From the NCBI GenBank assembly GCA_014058105.1, contig JACGCM010002659.1:1364001-1428000 (forward strand): a DNA stretch of 64,000 nucleotides. The letters run 5' to 3'. The DNA comes from Kingdonia uniflora. Lineage: Eukaryota > Streptophyta > Magnoliopsida > Ranunculales > Circaeasteraceae. How positions within the stretch are numbered: position 1 is the first letter of the stretch; each line of letters starts with the position of its first letter. The position numbers and the translations under genes are program-made. Below, piece by piece: positions 31,609 to 42,551 of the stretch. Under the pieces are notes generated by a model. It was not told where the DNA came from, made no database searches, and saw only the letters and a list, made by a program, of their open reading frames with translations.

Positions 31609-33230
31609 TTTAAAATAAAAACAACACCCAATGCAATAAACAACCAATTAAACCTAAACTCTAGCACATCAATATTTTTTAGAAGTAATAATTAGGTCTC
31701 CCCTATATTCTTCTATGTTTAAAATAGGTAGGATGACAAAAGGCTTTGGTTCTTATACTCCCCTGCGTCACTATGCTGGTACCAGCTTAAAGTAGATGTT
31801 CAGTCCTCACGTCCGAGCGAGTCACCTTATCGAACGTCAGCACTCGGAAAGGTGACGTCGCAAACCTGCAACCAGTATTTCGCGGTGCTAGGCTGGGGAC
31901 GTATCCTATGAACCCGTGTTTGTACCCCAGTCCGGTGCACCTATCCATTGGGTGATGAAATCCCGTGGGAATCTTGCTACTCTTTTTTATTATCAGCTAT
32001 TTTCTGGTCCGGGACGTTCAATTTTTGTGAGATACGAATTTCTTCGTATCCCTAATGGGTGGTCCCACTTGTTGGAGTACTTTTTGGGTGATGAAATCTC
32101 GCAAATCTCTAACAGTTTTTACCTTTACTAATGTTAGAATGAAAAAGAATATTAAACACAATAATAGGTCTATCCAACCACAACCATTTTTTTATTAGAG
32201 CAACGTGTATTTGTATAGTCCACACAACTTTATATGTCATAGTGTTGGAGAGTAGCAGATATGCACCCCTTATAGATGTCAAGTTTTGAGAAGTACCAAC
32301 CTACGGGAAGTGTTTCCCAGTGTAGCTGTGGCCGCCCCTTCACTTAGGGGGTAAAAGAAGGAAGTGCCCCTTCACTTGGGGGGCACAAGAAGGAAATTGT
32401 TGAAGTAGCTTTCAACTTTTCGTATTTTCCGTTAACCACTTTCCGTACTTCTTGTATCCCTTATCAGTGCCCAAAATTGTCAAAGTGCAATCGGTTTTTA
32501 TTTGATCGACAATGAAGAGTAATAATCAAGATTTGCAAAAATTGGTCTTTTAACACAATTTAAATAAAACTTGCAAAAACAACTCGTGCTCAAGAACGTT
32601 AAACCTTTTGTGGTCGGTAAGAGGCTTCCAAAGTATATACCAAAACTCGTACTCAAGTTCGTGCCCGTAACAAAAGCAACTCGTGCTAATGTTATAACAA
32701 AAATCAACTTGTGCTAATGTTATAACAAAAATAGTTCGTGCTCAAGTAAGACCACCCAATAAAAAAGAAAACAACTCTTAACAAAAGAATTAAGGCCCAC
32801 AAACAAACAGTTCGTGTTTAACAAAAGCAACTTGTGCTTAAGTTATACATTAAAAATAGTTTATGCTTGAGTGGGGCCACCCATTATAAAAGAAATAAAT
32901 CTTAACCAAAGCAATTCATGCCCGTAACAAAATAATTAAGGCCCACCACAGTTCGTTCGCAAGTTAATAAACAATCAAAACCAGTTCGTGCTCAAGTTCT
33001 TGAACCCACAGCAAACCAAAAAAATTTATTAAGCAACTTGTGCTTGTTAAAAAAAAAAACAAAGCTCGTAAATGATCTCGGCAAAATTATAAGAGATCAA
33101 ATTGCTAAAAAGAAGGAAAAGAAAAGAAGTGGAAAGAGAGAAGAAAGGGAAAAACAATAAAATCGGCTTAAAAATAACAACTCAAAAAAAAAAACGCATT
33201 CTCAAGTCATTGGCACCGGCGCCAAAAACT
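31609..33230 (-). other. L3 leader region with primer-binding site
   Basis: Between the ORF and the 5' LTR. 31,740-32,330 is shared with the L4 leader (61,910-62,600). 32,560-33,060 is a degenerate repeat of words such as CTCGTGCTCAAGTT and GTTATAACAAAAA. Next to the LTR, the minus strand of 33,211-33,224 reads TGGCGCCGGTGCCA, a decayed version of the tRNA-Asp primer site seen better in L4. Confidence 0.65.
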
Positions 33231-33455
33231 TGATCGATTATAAACCGACGTCCTAAAAGACCCGCAAGTGTACGGTGCACCGTTAAGTACAAGGGTAAGC
33301 GGGGTCGTATCCCTAGAAACTTGTGGTGCGAATTATACTTTGAGCTACTAGTTTTATCCAATAACAACGAGTTTGCGTAAATTTAGAATTAAAAACAAGA
33401 ACGAAACAAATTACAAGATAAATTGGAGTGGAAACCAAGGCATTGATTCTACTCC
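33231..33455 (-). repeat. L3 5' LTR, first segment
   Basis: Matches the left part of 27,628-28,723 and stops at ACTCC (33,451-33,455), where T1 is inserted. It continues at 45,532. Confidence 0.9.
33451..33455. repeat. T1 target-site duplication, left
   Basis: ACTCC, repeated at 45,527-45,531. The uninterrupted sequence is seen in the other L3 LTR (CACTCCATCCG near 27,849). Confidence 0.95.
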
Positions 33456-33974
33456 TGTAGAAGCACGCTCCCGCTACTGACTAAGTCGTGGTAGTATTGC
33501 GAACAATCCCTTCAAAGACCGAAGGTCGTACAACTAGAGTAGGGAACTTCATGTCAGTCGATGAGCAAAGTCCTCGGTAGCCCTTTACGAGTAAGGATAC
33601 TCTGACAGAACTGCTCTCAAGTGTCCCGATAGAACGAGCAACTATTAGCGAGTACAAAACACACACAAAGAGCACCCAACCCCGCGACTCTGAGGGGGTA
33701 ATCTAGGAATTTCCTTGAGCACGTGAGACAGGATGCTCCTAGGTCAAACCTTCCTCATAAATAGAAAGGAGGGTAAACAAAGAGGAGGTCTCTTCTTTTG
33801 GAACTTCTCCCTCAGCATCTTCTTCCTTCTTCCTTCATAAGAGAAACTACTATTCCTCAGCGATCAGAGAGAGAGAGCTAGATGGACCCGAAGACAGTTG
33901 ATTGGTGCTCTTCTCCGGCTCAGTATTGAGCCCAACACGTCGGACGATTACCCCTAATAAATAAGGAGACTATA
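33456..33974 (+). repeat. T1 5' LTR
   Basis: Starts TGTAGAAGCACG and ends GGAGACTATA (the 3' LTR has TACA). The core promoter is probably CATAAATAG at 33,756-33,764; the 3' LTR has TATAAATAG at 45,298-45,306. The decayed primer-binding site follows at about 33,977-33,993 (TGCCGCCATCTGCG; compare T2's TGGCGCCGTCTGTAGG). Confidence 0.9.
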
Positions 33975-34018
33975 ATTGCCGCCATCTGCGTTCCTCCCAA
34001 ACCCTCTACCGAGCAACA

Positions 34019-35503
34019 ATGGTGGTTTCAATCCGCAATCAGTCCCCGGAACAAGCCATGGCCGAAATAAGGGCGGCGCTGGCGTAGCTGCAGGACCAGA
34101 TGTCTTCAACAGATGACCAAAGCCGACAGCTCCAACTGGCCAATGATACTCTTCGTGACACTCTAGCAGCTAGTACTCACCCCCCACTCGGTGAACCAAT
34201 ACCCTCCGTATCGGTAAGCGAGTCAACCCCGCACGAACCACCTCAAGGAGATGAAGCACATCTTATACCTACAGCTAGAATTTTGGCAACACCTATCCAC
34301 CAACCCCTCGTACCGCCCTGAGGACCCACTATGCTCCCGCCACCCACGGTTCGCCAAGGCACAGGCCCACCGCTTCCTCGACCGTTTCACCAGTTCAGTC
34401 ATAATGACCCGATCCCTATGCTCCTCAACTCTACAACCACCATGAACCAAATCCAGCCATGGACTACGGTGACCGCTATAATAATGACCATGCAAGGCAA
34501 TCACCATGGCACCCCCCTTATAGCCCTGATGACCCCTCTTACCCCCACGACCACGACTATCAGCCTAGAAACGATCGAAACCACGCGTACAACGAAAGGT
34601 CTTACGACCGATATCCAGGAATGCCCTTTTCGGGACCGACTTACGCGCGTACCAACGATAGTCACGCAGACGAATCCTCTATCCGAGGAGACGCCATCCA
34701 CAAAAGGATTACGGAAACCCACGACCAGCAGCCACTAACAGCTGCGACCGTGGAAGAACTGATCCGAACAATTCACGGAGCGAACCCAACTCGGTGATTA
34801 ACCACAGAAACGCTCCGCCGAATCCACAATACACCCTGTAATGCTGCCATACAAAGCTAGGTTCCAGCCCAAAGTTACTCACGACCCAAAATAGAGCCGT
34901 TCACCGGTTGCCAAGATCCCGGGCAACACCTCTCCAAGTTTCAGTACAGCATAGACCTACAACATCAAACAGACGAGCACCTGTGCCGCCTATTCCCCTC
35001 GACATTGTCAGACGAGGCCCTCGAATGGTTTCAGAGCCTCGAACCAAACTCGATATCCACGTTCGAACAACTCTCGTTGGCGTTTATCGAGAAGTACCTC
35101 CACAACCAACAATCAAAAAAATAGTTAGCGGAACTGTTCTCTCTGAAACAACAAAGCGGCGAAACCACCGACTCTTTCCTTTCACGGTTCAAAAACGAAC
35201 TCACCCTCATAGAATGGGTAGACACCAACCGCTTGCCTCGCCTTCATGGGCGCCTGTCTCCCCGGCTCATAGTTGAGGGAAGCCTTGCATCGAAAACGGC
35301 CCGAAACACTCGAGCATCTGTATGAGAAGGTACGTAAATATCAAAACGTAGAAGTGGACAACCGTTCTTCTACATCACAAACAGCTGCCCTCCTAAGCAC
35401 CACATCCACGCCGATACCACATAACCAGACACCCAAACACTCGAGGGATACTAACAAGGACCCACACGATAACAGGAATAGACAACGAACAGAACGCAAC
35501 TAA
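34019..35503 (+). pseudogene. T1 gag
   Basis: Begins at ATG 34,019 (MVVSIRNQSPEQAMAEIR) with a TAG at 34,085 in place of a Gln codon. Then comes a Pro-rich linker (open to 34,321, another frame 34,459-34,797). The capsid domain at about 34,890-35,280 has EPFTGCQDPGQHLSKFQYSI, LSDEALEWFQSLEPNSI, FEQLSLAFIEKYL and TTDSFLSRFKNELTLI, the retrotransposon gag pattern. The last part is a basic tail (PHNQTPKHSRDTNKD). At 35,660-35,720 a zinc-knuckle-like YCGHHEIHDHPT and ECYDFI follows in another frame. Several frames must be combined, so no intact gag protein is made. Confidence 0.75.
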
Positions 35504-35709
35504 CGAGATAACACCAAAACCCCCAGGGACGGTCGACAAAGAAACACCCGGTGGGAATGTTATCCTCCCAGCGACCTTTGAATCTCCCGTACAGACTAAC
35601 TCCTCGCGGTCAAGAATGACCCTGACTACATAAAACCTCGAAGCAGGCCTGATCGACCTGGTCGCCCATACTGCGGTCATCATGAGATCCACGACCATCC
35701 AACATAGGA

Positions 35710-36527
35710 ATGCTACGATTTCATCAATATGACCGGGACGTGGCTCCGCCTCGGCCGATATACACGATACCTCAAAAAACAATCCCACCTGCTGAGAGAG
35801 CGCCTTATCCCCCATACGAGGAGCGCGCAACAAATATTTGGGCACCGAAACATTTACCAGTCAGCGAGATGATATTGGGCGACCTCAACCAGGCTCCTTC
35901 CAAATACTCCATGTTAAATTCTACAAGGCAGTGTTACCACCTTACCGAGAACCAGCGAGCAGCCCATGGCATAGATACAGCCACTAACCCTTCGGCAGGA
36001 CAAGCAATCTACTTCACCGATCACGACCTTGGCACTGTTTTACACCCTCATGACGACGCCCTCATTATTTGGATCGTCATAGGCGGCGTTCTCGTCAAAG
36101 GAATGTTGGTCGATTCCGGTAGTGCGCTAACATCCTCTATTACGAGGCACTTTGTAACATGAACATACAGGACTGCCTCACACCCTCCAAGACCGAGATC
36201 TCTGGATTTAACGGGTCCACTGAACGAGCAATGGAAGAACTCGTAACTCAAGTACAAGCAGGCCCGGTAATTGTATCTACAACTTTCATCGTCATCAACA
36301 GCCCCACAGTGCACTATGATGGAATTCTGGGACGCGACTGGATTCATGTAATGAATGTCGTTTCCTCCTCCTACCATCAGGTAATATGTTTTCCAACAAA
36401 ATTTAATCCTTACCAGATATGCGGCTGTCAGGTCGCAGCACGAGTTTGCTATGCCAACTCACTACAAAAGTTGATCAATCAAGAGAAAACAAAAAAGAAA
36501 GGGAAACAAATAAAGCGAGCCGATTAG
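35710..36527 (+). pseudogene. T1 aspartic protease region
   Basis: The frame 35,710-36,162 leads to LVKGMLVDSGSALTSSI, the retropepsin active site (Asp-Ser-Gly; family VDxGSS). After a frame change, 36,159-36,527 continues with DCLTPSKTEISGFNGSTE and DGILGRDWIHVMNVVSSSYH, the second half with the GxxGRDWxH motif. It would cut the polyprotein. A basic tail leads toward the reverse transcriptase. Confidence 0.75.
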
Positions 36528-36652
36528 CAACGAGCGGAGCACGAGCCTATGGCGGTGGACTCGTCCCCCGTTCCTTGCTCCAAATATAACTTAATGCTCA
36601 TAGACACTATACACGACCACAACGATGCCATTATAAATACGTTCAGTAAATC

Positions 36653-37567
36653 ATGGACCCGCCTCTCGTGGAGCCAGTCGTTTCAATTGATATCAACGGC
36701 CCCACGAGAACAACATATATTGGTTCATTCTTGACAGGTGACGAGCAAGCAGGTCTCATTATACTACTCCGACAGTTCAAAGACATCTTTGGTTGGTCTT
36801 TTGACGAAATGCCAGGCATAGACCCGGTGTTGGCCTGTCATCATTTACACGTGCATGAAAAAGCCAGCCCTGTCAAGCAAAAACCACGACGAACAGCACC
36901 GCGACTACGTAAAGCTATCAATGGTAAGATAAAAAAATTGTTGCACGCTGGATTTATAAGACCTATTGACTGCCCACTCTGGGTAGCAAACGTAGTCGCG
37001 GTACCAAAGAAGAATGGGAAAACCCGAGTGTGCATCGATTTTACCGATCTCAACCGCCACTGCCCAAAGGATAGCTTTCCAATGCCCCTAATCGCTAGAC
37101 TAGTCAATTCCACGGCTGGCCACGAGCGGTTGTCATTCATGGACAGCTACTCCGGGTACAACCAAATATCGTTAGCAGTGGAAGATCAAGAGTGTACGCC
37201 ATTCACCACCGAGCAGAACCTATACTGTTATACGGTCATGCCCTTCGGCTTGAAGAATGCGGGATCTACGTACCAACGCCTCGTAACAACAATGTTTGAA
37301 GAACAGCTTGGCAAAACTGCGGAAGTCTATATCGACGATATGCTCGTCAAAAGCCACCTGTGCAGCGACCACCTTCGCGACCTCAAGAAAGTTTTTACGA
37401 AGATTCGGTCGTACAAGATGCGTCTCAACCCAGAAAAGTATAGTTTTGGGGTCTCCACGGGAAAGTTCCTCGGACACCTAGTCACCCAGTGTGGAATCAA
37501 AGCAGATCTGGGCTCTGGCATGTATGCCATCGCCACAGACATTAAAGAAAGTACAAGCCCTCGTTAG
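36653..37567 (+). pseudogene. T1 reverse transcriptase
   Basis: 304 codons open. Order of motifs: DIFGWSFDEMPGIDP, GFIRPIDCPLWVANVVAVPK, RVCIDFTDLNRHCPKDSFP, FMDSYSGYNQI (first catalytic Asp), MPFGLKNAGSTYQRLV, EVYIDDMLVKS (YIDD catalytic pair), MRLNPEKYSFGV and GKFLGHLV. All three catalytic aspartates are present. A frameshift after the thumb separates it from the RNase H module. The start at ATG 36,653 is only where the open frame begins; in the living element it was part of a polyprotein. Confidence 0.9.
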
Positions 37568-38060
37568 AAAAATAGCCGCTCTGGGACGCTTCATCTATAA
37601 AGCTTCTTACAGATGCTGCCCATTGTTTCACTGCATTCGGGAAAACAAAAACTACCAATGGAATGAGGAGTGCGAAACTGCCTTTAAAAACATGCTACGT
37701 TACTTAGCCACTCCACCAATTCTAAGCGCCCCAGTCGAGCACGAGTTACTAGGCTTGTACCTCGGCAATACTGATGAATCCATCAGCATCGTCCTCATTT
37801 TAACAGAGCATAAAGTGGAAAGCTAGTATATTTTGTCAGTAAGACCCTCATGGGAGCAGAACTTCGGTACTCCACGGTGGAAAAATAGGCCCTCGCCCTG
37901 GTATATGCCTCACAAAAGTTACGACCATATTTCCAGGCACATAAAATCAAGGTCATCACCACCCAACCACTTCGGGAAATTTTGGCAAAGAAAGATAAGA
38001 CACGCCGGATTGCAAAGTGGGCAATTACACTAGGTGAGTTTGACATTGGGTACGAACCAC
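37491..38060 (+). pseudogene. T1 RNase H (conventional)
   Basis: The frame 37,491-37,826 gives the RT-RNase H connection and the start of RNase H: VRKIAALGRFIYKASYRCCP, FKNMLRYLATPPILSAPVE and LLGLYLGNTDESIS. The Asp of the usual LYLAVS-D pattern is changed here (LYLGNTDE). After stops and frame changes, pieces near 37,830-38,030 (ILAKKDKTRRIAKWAITLGE) complete the domain. Decayed. Confidence 0.7.
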
Positions 38061-38482
38061 GAGCGTCTATTAAAGGACAGGCTGTCACGGACCTCCTCGC
38101 TGACCTCCCTATACATGACGACAATTGGCACAATGACGAGGAGGATGACATCGATACCCAACCTGATCCTGATGAGCCAGCCTGCACTAACGGATGGCGA
38201 CTGTATAACGACGGGTACGTCAACGCCGGTGGCTCTGGTCTTGGCATAGTTTTGGTTACCCCGACCAATGAAAAAATCGAGAAGGCCATATGGGTTAATT
38301 TCCCCCTTAGTAACAACGAGGCAGAATATGAGGCGTTATTGAGCGGACTTGAAACAGCGTTGGCCCTGGGCGTGGAAGAACTTTTCATCTTCACAGACTC
38401 GCAGCTAGTTGTTAACCAGTATAGCGGGACGTTCCAGGCCAACGGAAGAATGGCCAACTACATGGAAGCATTAAAAGAGTAA
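38061..38482 (+). pseudogene. T1 archaeal-type RNase H (second RNase H)
   Basis: The frame beginning near 37,982 continues through IKGQAVTDLLADLP, an acidic linker, then WRLYNDGYVNAGGSGLGIVL, LSNNEAEYEALLSGLETAL, and LFIFTDSQLVVNQYSG. The aRNH catalytic acids (Asp in YNDG, Glu in NNEAEYE, Asp in FTDSQ) are all present. Having this domain after the normal RNase H defines the Tat lineage. It ends at a TAA at 38,480; the link to integrase follows in another frame. Confidence 0.85.
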
Positions 38483-38643
38483 CTAATCAAGTTCAGAAAG
38501 GTCAACCTCGAACACATTCACCACGGTGAAAATAGACACTCAGACGCCCTTGGTATCTCGCAGGGATCATTGGCGATAAACTCCGCATCATCCAGATTGA
38601 TTTCCTTGATAAACCGAGCATTAATGCGAACACAATACAAGCC

Positions 38644-39912
38644 ATGCAAACTGACTACCTCGTCCTCCTTGACTGGCTAAAACCTCTCCTAGATTTCCTC
38701 GGGAAACACCACATCCTTCCGGATGATCGGTCAGCAGCCGAGAGTATCCGCAACAGGGCCCGAAAATACACGATGATTAACGGTGACCTTTTTCGGACAA
38801 GCCGATATGCTCCGCACCTCACTTGCATCGCAGGAGACCGAATCAAGACTGTTATCGCAGAAATTCACGAAGGTGTTTGCGGCGCACATACGGCCGATCG
38901 CTCCATGGCTGACCGGGCACGTACCCAAGGATTATACTGGCTGACTATGCGACAAGATTTCATTGCATACGCCCAAAAGTGCGATAATTGTCAAATCCAC
39001 GGGCATATAATCTACGCCCCTGTAGTTGAACTCAATACAGTTTCCAGCCCATGACCATTTACAAAATGGGGACTTGATATCGTCGATGCACTCCCAATGG
39101 CACGCGGGCGATGCCAGTGGCTACTGGTTGCAACAGACTATTTTACAAAATGGGTTGAAGCAATACCACTCGCTCAGATTAGGGAGGAAAAGGTCATCGC
39201 GTTCCTCTGGAAACATATTATCGTACGGTTTGGCGTCCCCTCCGTACAGATGACCGACAACGGTACACAATTCGTGGGAAGAAAAGTTGCAGAGTTCGTA
39301 CGACCTTATAATATTAAAATCCTCCCATCGAGCCCCAGATACCCTGAAGGAAACGGACAGGCCGAAGCCACAAACAAAACAATCATTGATAGAATTAGTA
39401 AAAGATTGAATACGGCAAAAGGTCGTTGGGTGGACGAGCTACCCCACGTTCTGTGGTTATACCGAATGACCCCACAGAAAAGTACGGGCTTCACACCGTT
39501 TATGCTCACCTACGATTCCAAAGAAGTTCTCCCCACCGAAGTCATTGCCAATACGACGAAATCCCTAGTAGTGGGCAGTGCAATCAATGACCGACTACTC
39601 GCCAAGAACCATGACTTTATAGATGAAACCAGAGGGGAAGCTTCTTCCCGAATGCTGCGGTATCAAGAGACATTGAAAAGAAACTACCACAAACGAGTAA
39701 TCCCTCGACAGTTCTGCGCAGGCGATTATGTCATGAAAAAAGTCATCCCAACAGCTCACAATCACAACAAGGGCAAATTACAACCTAACTGGGAGGGCCC
39801 TTACCTCATATCCCGCGTGGCCAATAACAACACATACTACCTACTAAACCGCGAGGACGAGGAACTCAAATCCCCCTGGAATGCCATGAATCTCTGCAAA
39901 TGGGTTCATTAG
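38644..39912 (+). pseudogene. T1 integrase
   Basis: One frame of 422 codons with a single TGA at 39,052 in the place of a conserved Trp. Zinc-binding part: IHEGVCGAHTADRSMADRAR ... CDNCQIHG (HHCC). Catalytic core: VATDYFTKWVEAIPLA (Asp), MTDNGTQFVG (Asp), EGNGQAEATNKTII (Glu). The C-terminal part has AGDYVMKKV and KLQPNWEGPYLI, the GPY-type end. All catalytic residues are intact, so one base is the visible defect in this module. Confidence 0.9.
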
Positions 39913-40017
39913 AAATGTATAACATGTACATGATCACTCGTGCTCAATAAAAGTTCCGTTTCAACATCACACTTCAGACAGTTGTTTTTTTTGTTTTTTT
40001 TTTTAGGAAGTTGAGAT
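39913..40017 (+). other. Spacer between integrase and repeat block
   Basis: Includes AATAAA at 39,949 and a poly-T run near 39,985. No gene. Confidence 0.4.
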
Positions 40018-41440
40018 GAGGTGTCCTTGAAGTAGGCAACCCTCAGAGCAAGAACTATTTTTTGAAGAAAAAATAAAAATACTTTACTGGGGGCTTCCTT
40101 GACGTTGGCCACCCTCATAAAGCACATTTCCGAGACAACCCTTGACGTAGGCTATCCTCGCAATGTACGAAAGTCGAGATATCCTTGACGTAGGCCAACC
40201 CTGCAAAGCACGAAAGCTGAGGTGTCCTTGAAGTAGGCAATCCTCACAGCAAGAAAATTGTTTTATGACAGAAAAGCAAAAATACTTTACTGGGGGCGTC
40301 CTTGACGTTGGCCATCCTCGTAAAGCACGTTTCTGAGGTCACCCTTGACCTAGGCTATCCTTGCAAAGTACGAAAGTCGAGATGTCCTTGACGTAGGCCA
40401 TCCTCGCAAAGCATGAAAGTTGAGGTGTCCTTGAAGTGGGCAACCCTCAGAGCAAGAACTATTTTTTGACGACAAAGCAAAAATACTTTATAGGGGGCAT
40501 CCTTGACGTTGGCCACCCTCGTAAAGCACATTTCTGAGGTCATCCTTGACGAAGGCTGTCCTCGCAAACTACGAAAGTCGAGATGTCCTTGACGTAGGCC
40601 ATCCTCGCAAAGCATGAAAGTTGAGGTGTTCTTGAAGTAGGCAACCCTCAGAGCAAGAACTGTTTTTTGACGAAAAAACAAAAATACTTTGCTGGGGGCA
40701 TCCTTGACGTTGGCCACCCTCATAAAGCATGTTTCCGAGGCCACCCTTGACGTAGGATATCCACGCAAAGTACAAAAGTCGAGATGCCCTTGACGTAGGC
40801 CATCCTCGCAAAGCATGAAAGCTGAGGTGTCCTTGAAGTAGGCAACCCTCACAGCAAGAAAAGTATTTTTTGACAAAAAAAAACAAAAATACTTTACTGG
40901 GGGAGTCTTTGACCTCGGCCACCCTCGTAAAGCACATTTCCGAGGTCACCTTTGACGTAGGCTGTCCTCAAAAAGTATAAAAGTCGAGATGTCCTTGACG
41001 TAAGTCATCCTCGCAAAGCATGAAAATTGAGGTGTCCTTGATGTAGGCAACCCTCAGAGCAAGAACTGTTTTTTGACGAAAAAGCAAAAATTCTTTACTG
41101 GGGGCGTCCTTAACGTTGGCCACCCTCGTAAAGCACGTTTCCGCGGTCACCCTTGACGTAGGCTGTCCTCGTAAAGTACAAAAGTCGAGATGTCCTTGAC
41201 ATAGGCCATCCTCGCAAAGCACAAAAGTTGAGGTGTCCTTGAAGTATGCAACCCTCACAGCAAGAAAATTGTTTTCTGAACGACAAAATGAAATACTTTA
41301 CTGGGGGCGTCCTTGACGTTGCCATCCCTCATAAAGAATGTTCCCGAGGTCACCCTTGACGTAGGCTCTCCTCACAAAGCACGAAAGTTAAGGGGCAAAA
41401 CGTAAATACTTTACCGGGGGCGTCGTTGACATAGGCTACC
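40018..41440. repeat. T1 tandem repeat: seven ~201-bp units, each built from four ~50-bp subunits
   Basis: Units start at 40,018, 40,219, 40,422, 40,623, 40,824, 41,029 and 41,230 (spacing 201-205). Each has four variants of a subunit like TGTCCTTGACGTAGGCCA followed by CCCTCGCAAAGCACGAAAG, in fixed order, with a poly-T/A patch and CTTTACTGGGGGCGTCC. Because 201 is a multiple of three, long minus-strand frames (40,355-40,876 and others) run through it; I treat them as by-products. Tandem repeats between pol and the 3' LTR are known in Tat/Ogre elements and can seed satellites. Confidence 0.9.
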
Positions 41441-41922
41441 CTCGTTAAAACACGTTAACCGAGGGTATGGCCGAGAAACGCCACAGCCCAGAAGGTCTAA
41501 ATTTATTTTTGTTTTATTTTCACTATCGAGGACTTCGCGCCTAAGTATTACGGCAAGAATAACTTGTCGACCATCGTACTCCAATCCAATGTGGACTTCA
41601 TAAATTTAGGCTAGTTGGGTCACGCAAGATATTCACGGATTATTTAGAAATCGGCTGCTAGCGAATATAACGACTACGATACATTTTTCAAAAATTAACG
41701 ATAATTAAAATCACAGCAGCAAAAGACTATTGACAAACAAGTACACGGAAGAACGTGACTTTATTCAAAGCAAATTCAACAAGAACAACATGGACACGAA
41801 TTCACCCATTTTCTGTAACCCGGCCCTTCACAACTAGCCGCTTTGGCATCTTCCTCGGCCATCACGCGCAAGAGAATTTCACGACTAACATAATTTTGCA
41901 CTTGATCCCTCAAAATAAGATA
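41441..41922. other. T1 spacer after the repeat block
   Basis: No recognised gene or repeat on either strand. Confidence 0.4.
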
Positions 41923-42099
41923 TCAAAACCACCGTTTTTCCTGCGTTTTTCTCTCGGGTACAGGAAGAGAGGACGGGTCGACATAGGTCTGCACTAACGG
42001 CTTCCCAGCCAACCTACGGTCGCCAAAGTAGAACTTCTTGTAAAATTTCACCCACACACTTACCCAAACTTTGTACCTGGCTTTCGACCGCGTCGGCAT
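41923..42099 (-). CDS. Small basic antisense ORF in T1
   Basis: Minus strand from ATG 42,099: MPTRSKARYKVWVSVWVKFY, then KKFYFGDRRLAGKPLVQTYV, ending with a Lys/Arg-rich tail; 58 codons, strongly basic. A TATA-like TATAAATGTA lies at 42,200-42,191, about 95 bp upstream, in a plausible promoter position. I do not recognise the protein. It could be chance, or an accessory gene separate from the larger antisense gene that ends at 42,552. Confidence 0.3.
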   Translation of the reverse strand: MPTRSKARYKVWVSVWVKFYKKFYFGDRRLAGKPLVQTYVDPSSLPVPERKTQEKRWF

Positions 42100-42190
42100 C
42101 TTCCTACTGCAGATATGTGGACTCCCAAGCTCCGATGAAGGACTAAGAGTGCTCCTCCCACAAGTTTGCCAAGGCAAGAGAGAATCAGCT

Positions 42191-42200
42191 TACATTTATA
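42191..42200 (-). promoter_or_regulatory. TATA-like box for the small antisense ORF
   Basis: TATAAATGTA on the minus strand, followed by a leader of about 90 bp with no ATG before 42,099. Confidence 0.3.
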
Positions 42201-42551
42201 GGAAGAGCACACCTCCTTAACTGCCATGGGGAAACCAAAGAGCCACTCACTTTATTGATTGCGCCGCACACATTCTTCCAAGTAACCCCTTGGAACTCAC
42301 AACACATTAATAATAGACATAACGTTTCGCCTACATTAAACCCTCGTAATAAACACGAGAACACAAAGAACTCGTCATAAACACGAGAAAGCGTACAAAT
42401 TAAAAACACGACTGCACAAAGATATCAACCAAAGAGCACGTTCAGCAGTTAATTATACGAACGAGCCTTCTAAGTTTCAAAAGTTTACATACCGAAATAA
42501 GAACATTTTTTTTCCAAAATACAAAATGACCGTCCTCTAAAAAATGAACAT

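Larger units (their letters stand above)
27628..33455 (-). mobile_element. L3: Athila-like non-autonomous LTR retrotransposon (main part)
   Basis: A near-complete family-L element on the minus strand: 3' LTR (27,628-28,723), 3' non-coding region, one long ORF (30,079-31,608), a leader with a degenerate repeat, primer-binding site (33,211-33,224) and the first part of the 5' LTR (33,231-33,455). The LTR resumes at 45,532 after the inserted element T1. There is no pol gene. It is the best copy for defining the family. Confidence 0.85.

Noticed and set aside
31407..31667. 86-codon frame MLEFRFNWLFIALGV, also seen in L4 at 62,619
   Set aside because: It overlaps the L-family ORF in another frame. 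Similarity between copies is explained by DNA conservation of the main ORF and leader.
34908..35276. 122-codon frame starting MPRSRATPLQVSVQ
   Set aside because: Wrong frame of T1 gag; the neighbouring frame carries the gag motifs.
37795..38457. 220-codon minus-strand frame opposite the T1 RNase H domains
   Set aside because: The sense strand carries recognised RNase H motifs; the antisense frame has no similarity and no partner in T2.
40355..41325. Long minus-strand frames with repeated LCEDGLRQGHLDF-type units
   Set aside because: They run through the 201-bp tandem repeat. The unit length is divisible by three, so any frame open in one unit tends to stay open; units with 203 or 205 bp break it.
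40018..41440. Regular repeat spacing suggestive of a CRISPR array
   Set aside because: Units are ~201 bp made of related subunits with no unique spacers, inside a plant retrotransposon.
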